A DNA stretch of 64,000 nt from Brassica napus (Eukaryota; Streptophyta; Magnoliopsida; Brassicales; Brassicaceae). The stretch is from positions 9,092,466 through 9,156,465 of the forward strand of contig NC_063439.1 in NCBI RefSeq assembly GCF_020379485.1, in the 5' to 3' direction. Within the stretch, counting starts at the first letter, position 1. Every line of letters starts with the position of its first letter. This document shows positions 53,557 through 63,751 of this stretch, piece by piece. The notes below the pieces were generated by a model that saw only the letters and a program-made list of their open reading frames with translations, ran no database searches and was not told the DNA's origin. Both the position numbers and the translations under genes were made by a program.

Positions 53557-55918
53557 ATGATTAAGGTGCATGGTCTGTTCTTGGTAGCCATTTTCTCTAT
53601 TGTTTATTCACAGCTGGTTAATGGTCAATCTCGGCGAGGTTGTCAAACAAGATGTGGCAACGTCTCAATCGAGTACCCTTTTGGCATTTCTACTGATTGT
53701 TACTATGCCGGACAAGATAGCTTCAACCTCACCTGTAATGAAACAACAAACGAGCTATTCGCTGCCAACCTGCAAGTGATCAACATTTCTCACAGCGGTG
53801 AGATGCGCATCCTCAATCCTAGATCCTACACTTGCTACAACACAACAAATGTGACTGAGGGAACTTCCTACAACACAACTCTAAGGAGCTTCAGCCTTTC
53901 CAACAAGAACAGGTTCACTGCCGTGGGTTGTAACACTTACGCCTTCATGACCACAACTTATGACAACAAGAACTACTCGATTAGATGCCTGTCCATATGC
54001 GATTCCATCCCAAAGGAAAACGGGCTGTGTACTGGTGAAGGCTGCTGCCATACCTCCGTCCCTAAGGGGAGCAATCATTTCATAATCAGCTCAAGTCGCG
54101 TTGACAGGGAAGAAGGTATGTTTAGCTTCAATCCTTGCTCCTACGCCTTTCTTGTCGAAGAAGATATGTTTAGCTTCTCTCCTTACCGAGATCTTCAGAA
54201 TCTTCGGAATGTTACGGAGTTCCCTGTAGTACTGGATTGGTCTATTGGAAACCAGACATGCAAGCAAGTCGGAAGCACAAGCATATGCGGTCAGAACAGC
54301 GTATGTTTGGACTCTACTACAAGAACCGGGTATAACTGCAAATGTAAAGCTGGTTACGATGGGAATCCATACCTTCAAGAAGGTTGCCGAGGTAACTATG
54401 TTTTAACTTCTTTTTTCTTTCTTTCATTCTTCTTTTGAGCGTTTATTGTTTTCCTCACACATTTTTTGTTGCATCTTTTTCCTTGGGACAGACATAAATG
54501 AGTGTACTAATAGTAGTCCTATCCATAGACATAACTGTTCAGGTTCCAGCACCTGTGTAAATACTATGGGCCACTTCCTTTGTAGTTGCCCATCTGGTTT
54601 TGATTTGAATGCCACAGCCAATGGCTGTATGCGTCAACACAAGCCTGAAAACCATAGATCGATTATAATTGTTCTTGGTAAGCCTCCCTCACTTGTTCTT
54701 AATTTTATCTTGTGTGAATTAAAACGAGTCTCTAATCATTTATGGGTGATATGATCAGGAACAACCGTCGGCTTCATGGCCATCCTGCTTGTTGTTGTCT
54801 GTATACAACAGAGAATGAGACACATGAAAAACATTGAGCTACGGAAACAATTCTTTGAGCAAAACGGTGGTGGCGTGTTGAGGCAGCGACTCTCAGGAGA
54901 AGGGCCATCAGATGTTGATGTCAAAATCTTTACTGAAGAAGGAATGAAGGAAGCAACTAATGGCTATGACGAAAGTAGGATCCTGGGGCAGGGAGGCCAG
55001 GGAACAGTCTACAAAGGGATATTACCGGACAACTCCGTAGTTGCTATAAAGAAAGCTAGGCTTGGAGATTGTAGCCAAGTCGAACAGTTCATCAACGAAG
55101 TGCTAGTTCTTTCACAGATCAACCATAAGAACATGGTCAAGCTCTTGGGCTGCTGTCTAGAGACTGAAGTTCCCTTGCTGGTCTATGAGTTTGTAACTAA
55201 TGGCACCCTTTTTGATCACTTGGACGGTTCCTTGTTTAATTCTTCTCTTACATGGGAACACCGCCTGAGGATAGCAATAGAAGTCGCTGGAACTCTTGCC
55301 TACCTTCACTCTTCTGCTTCTATTCCAATCATCCACCGTGACATCAAGACTGCTAATATTCTCCTGGATGAGAACTTAACTGCCAAAGTAGCAGACTTTG
55401 GTGCTTCAAAGCTGATACCGATGAACAAAGAGCAGCTCACGACTATGGTACAAGGCACTCTGGGTTACCTAGACCCAGAATACTTCACCACAGGGTTGCT
55501 GAATGAAAAGAGTGACGTTTACAGCTTTGGGGTAGTCCTGATGGAACTTCTCTCAGGTCAAAAGGCATTGTGCTTTGAAAGGCCAGAGTACTCAAGACAC
55601 TTGGTGAGTTACTTTTCTTGTGCCACAAAAGAGAAAAGATTGAATGAGATTATAGACAGCCAAGTAATGAACGAGTATAATCGGAGGGAGATTCAGGAAG
55701 CTGCACTAATTTCTGTTGAGTGCACAAGACTGATGGGAGAAGAAAGACCGAAGATGAAAGAAGTAGCTGCAAAGCTTGAGGGCTTGAAAGTCTCGGAAAC
55801 CAAACATCAGTGGTCGGATCGGTATACTGAGCCAAGGGTGAATGAGCAACTGAGCTATGTTGAAACCATATCAGCGCAAGGGGATATGAGTAGCTCTGGT
55901 TATGCATCAAGAATGTAG
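53557..55918 (+). CDS. WAK: Wall-associated receptor kinase (WAK copy 4, C-terminus frameshifted)
   Basis: Exons 53557-54391, 54492-54677 and 54759-55918 give 726 residues. The start is the ATG giving MIKVHGLFLVAIFSIVYSQL; an in-frame upstream ATG at 53503 lies in the leader. Domains as in copy 2: GUB_WAK (CQTRCGNVSIEYPFGISTDC), EGF (CGQNSVCLDSTTRTGYNCKC), Ca-EGF exon (DINECTNSSPIHRHNCSGSS), membrane span and RD kinase ([20 protein letters not shown]). The kinase resembles copy 3 (TTGLLNEKSDVYSFG, YSRHLVSYFSCATKEKRLNE), whereas the ectodomain resembles copies 1 and 2, suggesting a recombinant. At the very end a 4-base deletion (GGTTATG|CATCAAG, about 55903) replaces the conserved tail by ASRM and a stop. 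The original stop would be near 55945. The kinase domain itself is complete, so the gene is probably still functional. Confidence 0.92.
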
Positions 55919-56540
55919 CAAGGTTGCACATTGAAGGTGGCCGCTGACATTTTATTAGTCAAAGCTCAGTCAAAATCACATCTAAGTCTTTTTTTTTTAA
56001 TGAACATTGTCATTTCTTTTTTATTGTTTCTCTGCTCTGTTGTCCATTTACATTCATGAACATTTATGCTTTTGACTGACTCTTGTATGTCCTCAATAGT
56101 CATGTTCATGGTTCCCCCTGAATATTATTTCAATACAAATCAGAAATACCACTATGGATACAAAAGAAACACAAAAGAAAGAAACACCAGAATTTAAAAG
56201 AAAGCACAAAAAGACAGATAATTTGATGATGATCACGGACCTGCTTCTTAGTTTCTTCAGCATCTGGTCTTCATCTCTCTCAGCTTTGTATACTGTTTGT
56301 TTATATTTTCTAAGGGTTGTTTTTCTATTCAGCTACTGTTCGTAATGATAATATGATTTTCTATATTCAAAAGTAACTACTTGGGTTATACTTGGCCTTG
56401 GACTTCTCTTTCTAAGCCTAATACCTGATAGTAGAAAGATAGAAACCATCTCACCCATATGATATCTTGTGTGTATTGCTTGGTGACATTAACACACAGA
56501 GTTAGGTGAATATGAGTTTCATTCTTGAATTTCATTTTCA
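55919..56540. other. WAK 3' flank with scar of a deleted gag-domain gene
   Basis: Collinear with 49336-50510 of the other block: the WAK 3' flank (ATGAACATTGTCATTT, CTTGTATGTCCTCAA) is followed by the gag 3' end sequence (CTTAGTTTCTTCAGCATCTGG, about 56247-56267). It then passes directly to the sequence that lies 5' of the gag gene (CTCAGCTTTGTATACTGTTTG, about 56279). The whole G1-equivalent gene is thus missing between about 56260 and 56278. Confidence 0.7.
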
Positions 56541-56544
56541 TTAC

Positions 56545-56690
56545 CAGTGGCATCTTATCGATCATATGCATGGTTCCATGTTTGATCTTTCTCTTACATG
56601 GGAACACCATCTGAGTAAATTGCTGGAACTCTTGCCTATCCTCACTCCTCTGCTTCTATTCCAAGTTTTTCTGGTGAATTTTCATAGAGA
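56545..56690 (+). pseudogene. WAK kinase fragment
   Basis: Decayed piece encoding HMHGSMFDLSLTWEHHL, then a gap and LLELLPI-type out-of-frame remnant of [14 protein letters not shown]. Counterpart of 50500-50600. It stops abruptly at about 56690, where the duplicated tail segment begins. Confidence 0.8.
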
Positions 56691-56699
56691 TAAGCAAAT

Positions 56700-56960
56700 G
56701 AATGAAAGATGTGATTTGAATATGAGCGCAAACAAAAAGAATGAAATGAGAGAGTGTTCAGGAGGAGGTCCAGTTAACCAAAAAGAGAATAGGGTTGGTT
56801 AAAAAAAGGACAAGGTTTCATTAGCATGATATGATTCGTGTCGTGCCATCCCTTTGTCAAGTTCTCTGTCCAACCCCATCAGATACGAGTAGCACTAGCT
56901 ACAATAGGATCAAGACCGTAGCAACGTTAAACATTTAAAGCTAGCCGATGATACTTAATA
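56700..56960 (+). repeat. Duplicated WAK-tail remnant (block II copy, empty site of the solo LTR)
   Basis: Same sequence as 52120-52347 (GAGCGCAAACAAAAAGAATG, TTCAGGAGGAGGTCCAGTTA). It runs on as AGCTAGCCGATGATACTTAA at 56941-56960, corresponding to AGCTAGCCGC[LTR]TGATATTTAG in block I. Confidence 0.85.
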
Positions 56961-57126
56961 GTCACGGCTCTGTCAAAACTCACATTGAAGCCGGCCGCTG
57001 TTTTTATATTGACATTGAGATACCATTATGGTTACAAAACAACACAAGATAGAAAGAAACACTCAGATTTTAAAGAAAAGCATTAAACAATAAAACAGAG
57101 AGAGAGAGAGTTGTGATGATTGTTCT

Positions 57127-57831
57127 TCAACCAAACATATTCTTCAGATTCTCCTCGTTATTAACCAGCGCGTAGGCTTCGTCCAGCGAAGGAAGAGGAT
57201 CCATCATCATGATCTGAGTCCTCACATATCCTAAATCTTCATCCAAACCCATCACAAACGCGTAACACTCCTCCTTCTCCCTCCCCTCCTCCGCTCTTTT
57301 CTTCACCTCGCAACGGCAGCCACCACAGGAGCACTCCGGCAAGCGATCGTACTCCCTCAGCTCCATCCAAGCGCTCTTCATTCTCCCGAAATACCTCGCC
57401 ACCTCGTCACCATCTTGCCTCATCGCCAAGATCCTCCGACGAAGCTGGTTGATCTTAAAATCCACGCTCGGGACGAATATCTTCCGGAGATCCTCCCAAG
57501 CTTTACGCGCCGTGTCCGCGAAAGCCGCGTGGGCTAGTAAGTCTTCGCTCACCGAACTCATCATCCAAGACATAACCCTCGCGTTGCACACTTCCCAGGG
57601 TTGATACAACGGCGAGGAAGGCTCGGGGATCTCTACGGTACCGTCGACGAACCCGGTTTTGTTCTTTCTTCGAAGGAATTGGAGGAAAAGATTCTTCCAG
57701 GTGAAGTAGTTGTCGTCGGCTTGGCTTAGTATAACCTTAGGGAAATTCTCGTTGGGTTCGAAATCTGGATCGACGTAGTAAGGAGATCTGGGATCGAATT
57801 CGGGAGATAGGCTCGTGGTACTTTCCGCCAT
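57127..57831 (-). CDS. Copia-type gag-domain gene, possibly domesticated (copy G3)
   Basis: Intact frame of 234 residues from MAESTTSLSPEFDPRSPYYV to KNMFG; an in-frame Met nine codons upstream is less likely. The gag-like core is VILSQADDNYFTWKNLFLQF ... LYQPWEVCNARVMSWMMSSV, followed by AWEDLRKIFVPSVDFKINQL and the Cys-rich loop ECSCGGCRCEVKKRAEEGRE. In copia Gag the same position also has a CxC segment (PNCTCSAATDIEKTREAEKM in the element at 20-25 kb), so this part is inherited from the retrotransposon. GC content is higher than in its surroundings. No LTRs, zinc knuckle or pol. Best preserved of the four copies, and the reference for judging the others. Function unknown. Confidence 0.85.
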   Translation of the reverse strand: MAESTTSLSPEFDPRSPYYVDPDFEPNENFPKVILSQADDNYFTWKNLFLQFLRRKNKTGFVDGTVEIPEPSSPLYQPWEVCNARVMSWMMSSVSEDLLAHAAFADTARKAWEDLRKIFVPSVDFKINQLRRRILAMRQDGDEVARYFGRMKSAWMELREYDRLPECSCGGCRCEVKKRAEEGREKEECYAFVMGLDEDLGYVRTQIMMMDPLPSLDEAYALVNNEENLKNMFG

Positions 57832-57859
57832 TGACACTGCTCTCTGAGCTTTGTACACT

Positions 57860-58600
57860 ACTTTCTAGGGATAGCTTTTTATCCCGCTACTAATTTGAAA
57901 AGACGATGACAACTAGCCGTTATATGATTTTTATCCGCTACTGTTTGAAAAGGTACTGACAATCAATGTTGAAATGAAAAACAATTAATTTGTAGGAAAG
58001 CACTAACAAATTTTGTTTTATATGATGTATAAATTTTCCTTTGATCAAAGATATAAAGAGAAAATTACTAGAATGTTACACATTTTATGATTTATTACTA
58101 GAATGTTGTACATCTTTGTTTTATTACTAGAATGTTTTCTCTTTCCTATTAATTTACAATAAGGGACTTTTGTTATGTTTTATTTTCTGAAACTAATTTT
58201 TAAGATCAAAGCCACATCAGTTATTAAAAATCCACATCACATCAGTTATTTTCTGAAACCAAACCGTCTCTATCACTATCACTATCATACATACGGTTTT
58301 GTCAAAAAAAAAAAAAAAAAGAACACGAAGAACTGTGTTGTGTCGAAGAAGGAACCGCAAACCGAAATCCTCTCACCCTTCGAAACCCTCGTCGACATTG
58401 TTCTTTACTTCCTCGAACTCTCTCTAACTCTCTGTCGTTGAACTCTCTATAACTCTCTGTCGTTGAACTCTGTCTCGTCGGAGTTTTTAGAAACCGTCGT
58501 CTGTACGAAATCGCCTTCACCGCATTCTCATCAACGAGTTCATCTTTTCCGGTAAGATGTCGCGACGTTATATATTGTATTTTGGTTGAGTTTGTGGGTC
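57860..58600. other. Junction region left of the DUF1985/Ulp1 gene
   Basis: No gene recognised. It includes the triple TTACTAGAATGTT repeat (58065-58136), an A-run at 58306-58320, and a short tandem duplication AACTCTCTGTCGTTGAACTC (about 58423-58470). The left boundary of the transposon carrying the Ulp1 gene may lie here. I could not find its terminus. Confidence 0.5.
58065..58136. repeat. Three direct copies of TTACTAGAATGTT
   Basis: Copies at 58065-58077, 58095-58107 and 58124-58136 (spacing 30 and 29 bp). Regular spacing near a probable transposon edge suggests a terminal or transposase-binding repeat. Confidence 0.75.
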
Positions 58601-58808
58601 AGTTATATATTGCGACTGAGATTGTTTGTGTTTTGGTTGAGGCTGTGATATGGGTGTGTCGAGGTTTTTGTTGCGACTGAGTTAGGGTTATGTTAACTGT
58701 GCTATGGGTTTGTCGAGGATTTTGTTGTGTCTGAGTTAGGGTTATGTTGCGGCTGAAATATGTGACTGTCTAGGCTTTTGTTGTGTCTGAATTAGGGCTT
58801 TTTGTTGT

Positions 58809-58950
58809 GGCTGAGTTATGGTTATGTTATAACTGAGTAATTATTATGTTATGGCTGAGTTATGGTTATGTTATAACTGAGTAATTATTATGTTATGGCT
58901 GAGTTATAGTTATGTTATAACTGAGTAATTATTATGTTATGGCTGAGTTA
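58809..58950 (+). repeat. 44-bp tandem repeat carrying GGCTGAGTTA
   Basis: GGCTGAGTTA occurs at 58809, 58853, 58897 and 58941, exactly 44 bp apart. The rest of the unit (TGGTTATGTTATAACTGAGT) is also conserved. Looser forms (GGCTGTGATA, GGCTGAAATA, TCTGAGTTAGG) extend left to about 58640. It lies in the leader just before the DUF1985/Ulp1 start codon. Confidence 0.9.
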
Positions 58951-58999
58951 TATATATGACCTAATATATTTTAATATTATTGTTGTGTTATATGATCAG

Positions 59000-61900
59000 A
59001 TGGATGTAAGTCAAGTCGAACCACGTGATTACCCTCCAAGACTTTACCCTTCTAACCTAGAAGGTAAAGATATTAATCATAATTTCCGTGCAGGACATTT
59101 CCCCCACATTAAAGAAACAATAGGATTCGATGTGTGGGAAGAACTAGTGAACTCTCCCATTGGAGTAGTTGCTAGGCTACTTTCACGCGAAAGCATTTGG
59201 TCTGGTAGGACCGTACACTATCTGCTATGTAGACAGCTGCGAGTGCATAAAAAGGAGATATGGTCTGTTGTGGTTGATGATGTTATCAGGTTTAGCTTGC
59301 TCGAGTTTGGTGAGATCACTGGGTTAAACACAGGTCCATTGCCAACAGAAAGTTTTGAACCTGATCAATACAAAGAGTTTTGGGAGGAGTTGAAGGTGCC
59401 GCTTGGGATGGGACCCAAGTATGATGAGCTGAAGGCAGCATTAGAGTTCTGTCCTGGTTGGAGTTTTGAAAAGCGTAAGTGGTTGGGGATGTTATTTCTT
59501 CAAGCCATGGGACTGTACTGTTTGCATCACAATTCAAGGATACCCTTTCAAAGTGCAATAAGGGTATTCGACGATGAAGCCATGAGGTCGTATCCATGGG
59601 GTCGGACTGCATACGAAGTTCTTGTTGACTCTCTGAAAACACTGTCTCCAGATGGAAAGTCATACACAGTAAGCGGCATGAAGGACGTTTTATTGGTTTG
59701 GGCGTATGAGTCCATCGTCTGTTTCGGTGAGAAGTTTGGGAGAGTGGTCAACAATGAAGACGTTCCTCTTTTGCGATGGGGTGGAAGGCGTACACGTTCA
59801 AGTTTTGATACTGTCTTGTCTGACGAAATCAAAGATCATGGCGAGGTAATGTTTAACTGCTACTTATACGACTGAGTTAACAGCTACTTAATGGTTGAGT
59901 TTATTTTATATTGTTGCCGAATTAGTCTATTTGATGGCTGAGTTTATTTTATATTGTGACCGAATTAATTTATTTGATGGCTTGGTTTTGTGTTATTTGA
60001 TGGCTGAGTTTATGATAAACTGGTGTTGCAGGTCCGTTTGAGGAGAATGGTTATGAAGGAGTCAATTGAAGAGATGTTTCCTGTATGGTCGGATGAACCT
60101 GACGACCCACAACTCGTTAGGTTGGTAGAAGACATACACGCAGGTAGATACGTGAAAGGTTTCTGGGAAGTACAGAGGGATGAGCAGGGGAAGGGGAATG
60201 AGAAGAAGAAGAAGAAGAAAACGAAGGGAGTTTCATCAGAAGCTGAGCCATCAACAAAGAAGCAGAAGAAAGAAGCTGCTGAAACGAGAAAGGGTTCTAG
60301 CGAGGAGGAAGCTGTATTGGACAAAGCGACTCTGACGAATCTTGTGAGTGCTCTGCAGAATATTTCAGCAAAATTTGACGCTTACGATTTTGACCGGAAC
60401 CGGCCAGTGATGGACGAGAAGACCCTAGATAACGTGGTGAAAGCTGTAGTGCAGCAGAGTCTGAAAGTTTTGGGGGAAAGGAAAATTCCCGACAACGATG
60501 CTAAACTCTCCTCCGCCGGCGTAGAAAAATCTTTATCGGTGACATCATCACCTCGTAGGAGGTCGCCACCGGAAAAGTCGGACAAAAGTCCAGTGGTAGA
60601 ACCGCAGGCCCAGGAGGAGAAGTCTGTAAAAACTCCAGTGACAGAACCGCGGCAGCAGAAAAAGCCTGTCAAAAGTCCAGAGCCGCCGCAGCAGAAAGAG
60701 AAGGCTGTCAAAAGTCCGGTGCCGGCGCAGCAGAAACAGCAGAAGTCAGTCAAAAGTCCAGCGTTAGCTGAGACCCCTGCAAAGAAGAATTCGGAGCTTG
60801 AGAAGGATACAGTGGTGAGAAGGATTTTGGCTGATGATTTTAATGAAATTGATTTCATCAGTGTTTCTCCTGCAAAGATTACTAAGGATGCTAAGGATGG
60901 TAAGGATGCCAACGTTCCAGCCTATGGACGCGGCTTACGGGGCAAGGCCAAGCGTACTGTTACTGTAAAGGATGAGGCTATCGAGGATAAGAAAAAAGCA
61001 CAGCGGGCAGAGGCTGCGTTGAAGAGGAAGGAGAAGCAAGAGGCTAAGAAAAAAGAGAACGAGGAGAAGAAACAGAAGAGAAAAGCGGCTGAGTTACAAA
61101 AGAAACAAGAGGCTGGGTTACAGAAGAAAAAGAAGGAAGACGAGGCTGAGTTACCGAAAAAAAAGAAGGAAAAAGAGGCTGAGTTACCGAAGAAGAAGAA
61201 AGAAGAAGAGGCTGAGTTACAGCGGTCTGAGGAATGTGTTGTGACGAACGACGAAGTTCTTGCGGAAGATAACGCATTGGCGGCGGAGTCTGATGTCGAG
61301 CCAGCTGAATTGATTAGATCTTCCGTGATAAAGGAACTTCGGGAGAAATCAGTTAAGTTATCTCCACAAGGGTTTTCATTGACGAACCTTGATTCAGCAC
61401 CAGTTTTTCCGTACATTGGAGACAATGGACAGACGACTTGCATGAGGAAGAACATTACGCCTTCATCAGCAATATACGACCCTTGCGCACCTGTTGATCC
61501 GGCGCGACTGGAAAAACTGAAGCAACACATTAAGGCAATTCCACCCAAACCACCAGCACCTAAAGATAAACCAGAAGAACTCTCAGCTGATCATGAGAGT
61601 GACTTCTACAGCATACTCATGCATGAAAGACCGTGGCCTGACAAAGAATATGGATGGGTGTTTGATAATGTAAGTCTTTATTAAGGCTGACTTATATATT
61701 CTATAAAGGCTGACTTATATATTTAATTCATTATATTACGGCTGACTTATTATTTTTCTTTGTCTAGCATATCGCTGCGTATATGAACGTCCTCATACAA
61801 AGGTCCATGCGAGATCCCACTCCATTCTGGTCCAAGCGGATTGGTTTCATAGACCCTTGGTTGTTAAGTTCTTGGGCTTACGATTACAGGCAGTTCAGGA

Positions 61901-62442
61901 TGAAACCTGCTTCGTTCAAGTTCAAAGACAGTGGTTATGAAGCGTTGGTAAACGGGAGATTCCCCGAAGAATTTACAACAAACTTGAAGTGGTATGCAGA
62001 TGTGGATCACGTGTACGGATGTCTTCAAACCGGCGGTAATCACTGGGTGGCGTTTCACGTGGATCTGATCAAGGAGAAGATAGATTGCTACGATCCAATC
62101 TATGGAGAGTCAACACCCGAAAGTGAGCAAAAAATGCTAAATGCTTTTAGACCTCTACTGGAGATGCTTCCCTGGATGTTGAATGAGCTTATTCCTGCCG
62201 ATCTCCGAAAGCATTCTAGGAAGAGGTTCGCATTCAGACGGAGGAGCAAAAGATACATTCCACAAAACAACATGTCAGGTGATTGTGGGGTTTATTCGTT
62301 GAAGTTTGTGGAGTGTCTAGCGCTTGGTGTATCTTTTGATGGCATAAACGATAGTAATATTCAAGGGTTACGGGTGAAGATGGCAGCAGATATCCTCGAG
62401 GAAGGAGGAAATGTTGGAATGAACAATTTGTTGTCAAAATGA
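59000..62442 (+). CDS. DUF1985 / Ulp1-like cysteine protease protein (MULE-borne)
   Basis: Exons 59000-59845, 60032-61669 and 61768-62442 join in phase 0 to 1,052 residues. The ATG follows directly on a splice-acceptor-like TGATCAG, so a 5'UTR intron is likely. The N-terminal part (about 20-200: RAGHFPHIKETIGFDVWEEL, IRFSLLEFGEITGLNTGPLP) is DUF1985. The middle is highly charged, with Lys-Ser-Pro-Val repeats and EAELPKKKKEK repeats. The C-terminal part (about 880-1045) is a C48/Ulp1 protease with the triad His920 (GGNHWVAFHV), Asp937 (CYDPIYG) and Cys1001 (MSGDCGVYSLKF). C48 enzymes cut SUMO from proteins in the nucleus. This DUF1985-Ulp1 combination is typical of genes carried by Mutator-like KI-MULE/Kaonashi transposons in Brassicaceae. 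No lesion seen. No MULE transposase is in the window. Confidence 0.88.
61085..61220 (+). repeat. In-frame tandem repeat in the Ulp1 gene containing GGCTGAGTTA
   Basis: Units of about 30-36 bp encode [E]AEL[P/Q]KKKKE. GGCTGAGTTA (reading as Ala-Glu-Leu) occurs four times, with one GGCTGGGTTA variant. It is the same decamer as in the noncoding array at 58809-58950 and, inverted, at 63752-64000. Confidence 0.85.
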
Positions 62443-63070
62443 AACTGTGTTTGTTTGTGAACCTGTGTTTGTTGTTATGTTAACTATTTGACTTTGGATA
62501 TATGTCTGATAACTGTCTGATAACTAAGCTAGTAATAACTCAGTCGTATCGATTAGTAATACTCAGCCAGTACTCATTGATAACTCAGTCATACCTCAAA
62601 CATACCCTAGAATCAAAATAATTAATAATTTTTCATTCGAATGTTATATATAAAGTCCAATTATCAAAATAATTAATAATAACTCAATGTGTGAGCATGA
62701 TCTTTGTTGACTATACGAGTTTGGAATCGATTATAATCTTGAGGTATATGTTGTCTCTTACGAGTACCTAAAACTCTAGGCAGTGATATGAGGTGTGAGC
62801 ATGATTCAAAACACGTAAACTGTTATTGTGTTATTTATTATGAATTTGTGATATTTATCATATCTTGTGGTTCGTACATCATAAATCATAACCCTAAACA
62901 ATCTTATTCGGAACCCAAACCCTAAATAACTAAACCCTATACCCTAAACGGCAAACAACAAATCAGCCGTAAAGGTTTTAATAACTCAGCCTGTTAGTGT
63001 AAGTTAATATTTACATATGGCGCGAAAATTTTAGATATTTTATCTCGCGACCTTTAATGTTCTATACTTC
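62443..63070. other. Spacer between the Ulp1 gene and the next gene
   Basis: No gene. From about 62535 on, the repeat motif appears in inverted orientation (TAACTCAGTCGTA, TACTCAGCCAGTA, TAACTCAGCCTGTTAG), so motif polarity switches here, just after the Ulp1 stop codon. Confidence 0.6.
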
Positions 63071-63072
63071 CC

Positions 63073-63082
63073 CTATATATAG
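63073..63082 (+). promoter_or_regulatory. Candidate TATA box
   Basis: CTATATATAG, 76 bp before the ATG at 63158; well placed for the small two-exon gene that follows. Confidence 0.6.
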
Positions 63083-63157
63083 CCCCCTTCTCTTGCACCT
63101 TCTCGCCTTATCTCACTAGAAAACCTAAACAATATCTCTATATCGCCTTACAAAGTT

Positions 63158-63703
63158 ATGATTGTTCCTGGTTATTCAGAAAGGTTAGAGAACAGAGTCA
63201 ATGAGATACTAAACTCTGAAAATCGTGAAAACCTTCCCGTTCTATACCCTGGCCCGGGTGTCTTGCTTGACAGCGTAATCTGGTTTAAATTTCTAAGCGA
63301 TCTCTCCCTGGCCATCCCGTCGATTTTAGCAGAAGGATGGGTTCATGATTGGCCGACATGGCGCGCCATTCCCGATCATTTTAAGGAACGCTGGTTTCTT
63401 CAACTCGCTGTAAGGACAACATCTTTGAATTGTTTTTGATATTAGACATAATAACAGCACTTACATTTGGAAATTGGTTTTTTGTTGTAGCGCAAACGCA
63501 CGTGGGCACGAAGATATAATTTTCAAGTTTGGACAAATTTTAATCTGGTGGCCAGAACGGTGTTTCGTTGTCAGATGCGCCTCTTGAAGAGGAGGTGGGC
63601 ACATGGGGGTGAGAAGCCTGCGTGGATGCTAACTAGAGTTTGGCGTGATCTTGTCCACATGTTTGAAGAATTTGGTCCTGATAATTTTGGTTTTAGAAAT
63701 TGA
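63158..63703 (+). CDS. Small protein resembling a plant transposase-accessory (PF03004-like) domain
   Basis: Exons 63158-63409 and 63491-63703 (donor GTAAGG, acceptor TTGTTGTAG) give 154 residues, open throughout. Residues about 60-140 (GWVHDWPTWRAIPDHFKERW, QLARKRTWARRYNFQVWTNF, RWAHGGEKPAWMLTRVWRDL) resemble the 'W..IP...KE.W ... KP.W....W' pattern of Transposase_24/En-Spm-type accessory proteins. I judge this by eye and hold it loosely. The N-terminal part (SERLENRVNEILNSENRENL) is not recognised. It lies in the same repeat-marked unit as the Ulp1 gene and may be its partner within one transposon. Function unknown. Confidence 0.6.
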
Positions 63704-63751
63704 TTTGTTGTTTTTGTTTGTATTCAGCCGTCAAGGTTTTGTAAAGTTGTT

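Noticed and set aside
58934..59000. Upstream in-frame Met start for the DUF1985/Ulp1 protein
   Set aside because: The segment before 59000 is AT-rich, ends in a splice acceptor-like TGATCAG, and encodes a hydrophobic tail unlike the family; the ATG at 59000 is preferred.
60382..61548. Minus-strand frames (176 and 208 codons) over the Ulp1 gene
   Set aside because: They are Ser/Phe/Cys-rich shadows of the Lys/Glu/Pro repeats on the plus strand.
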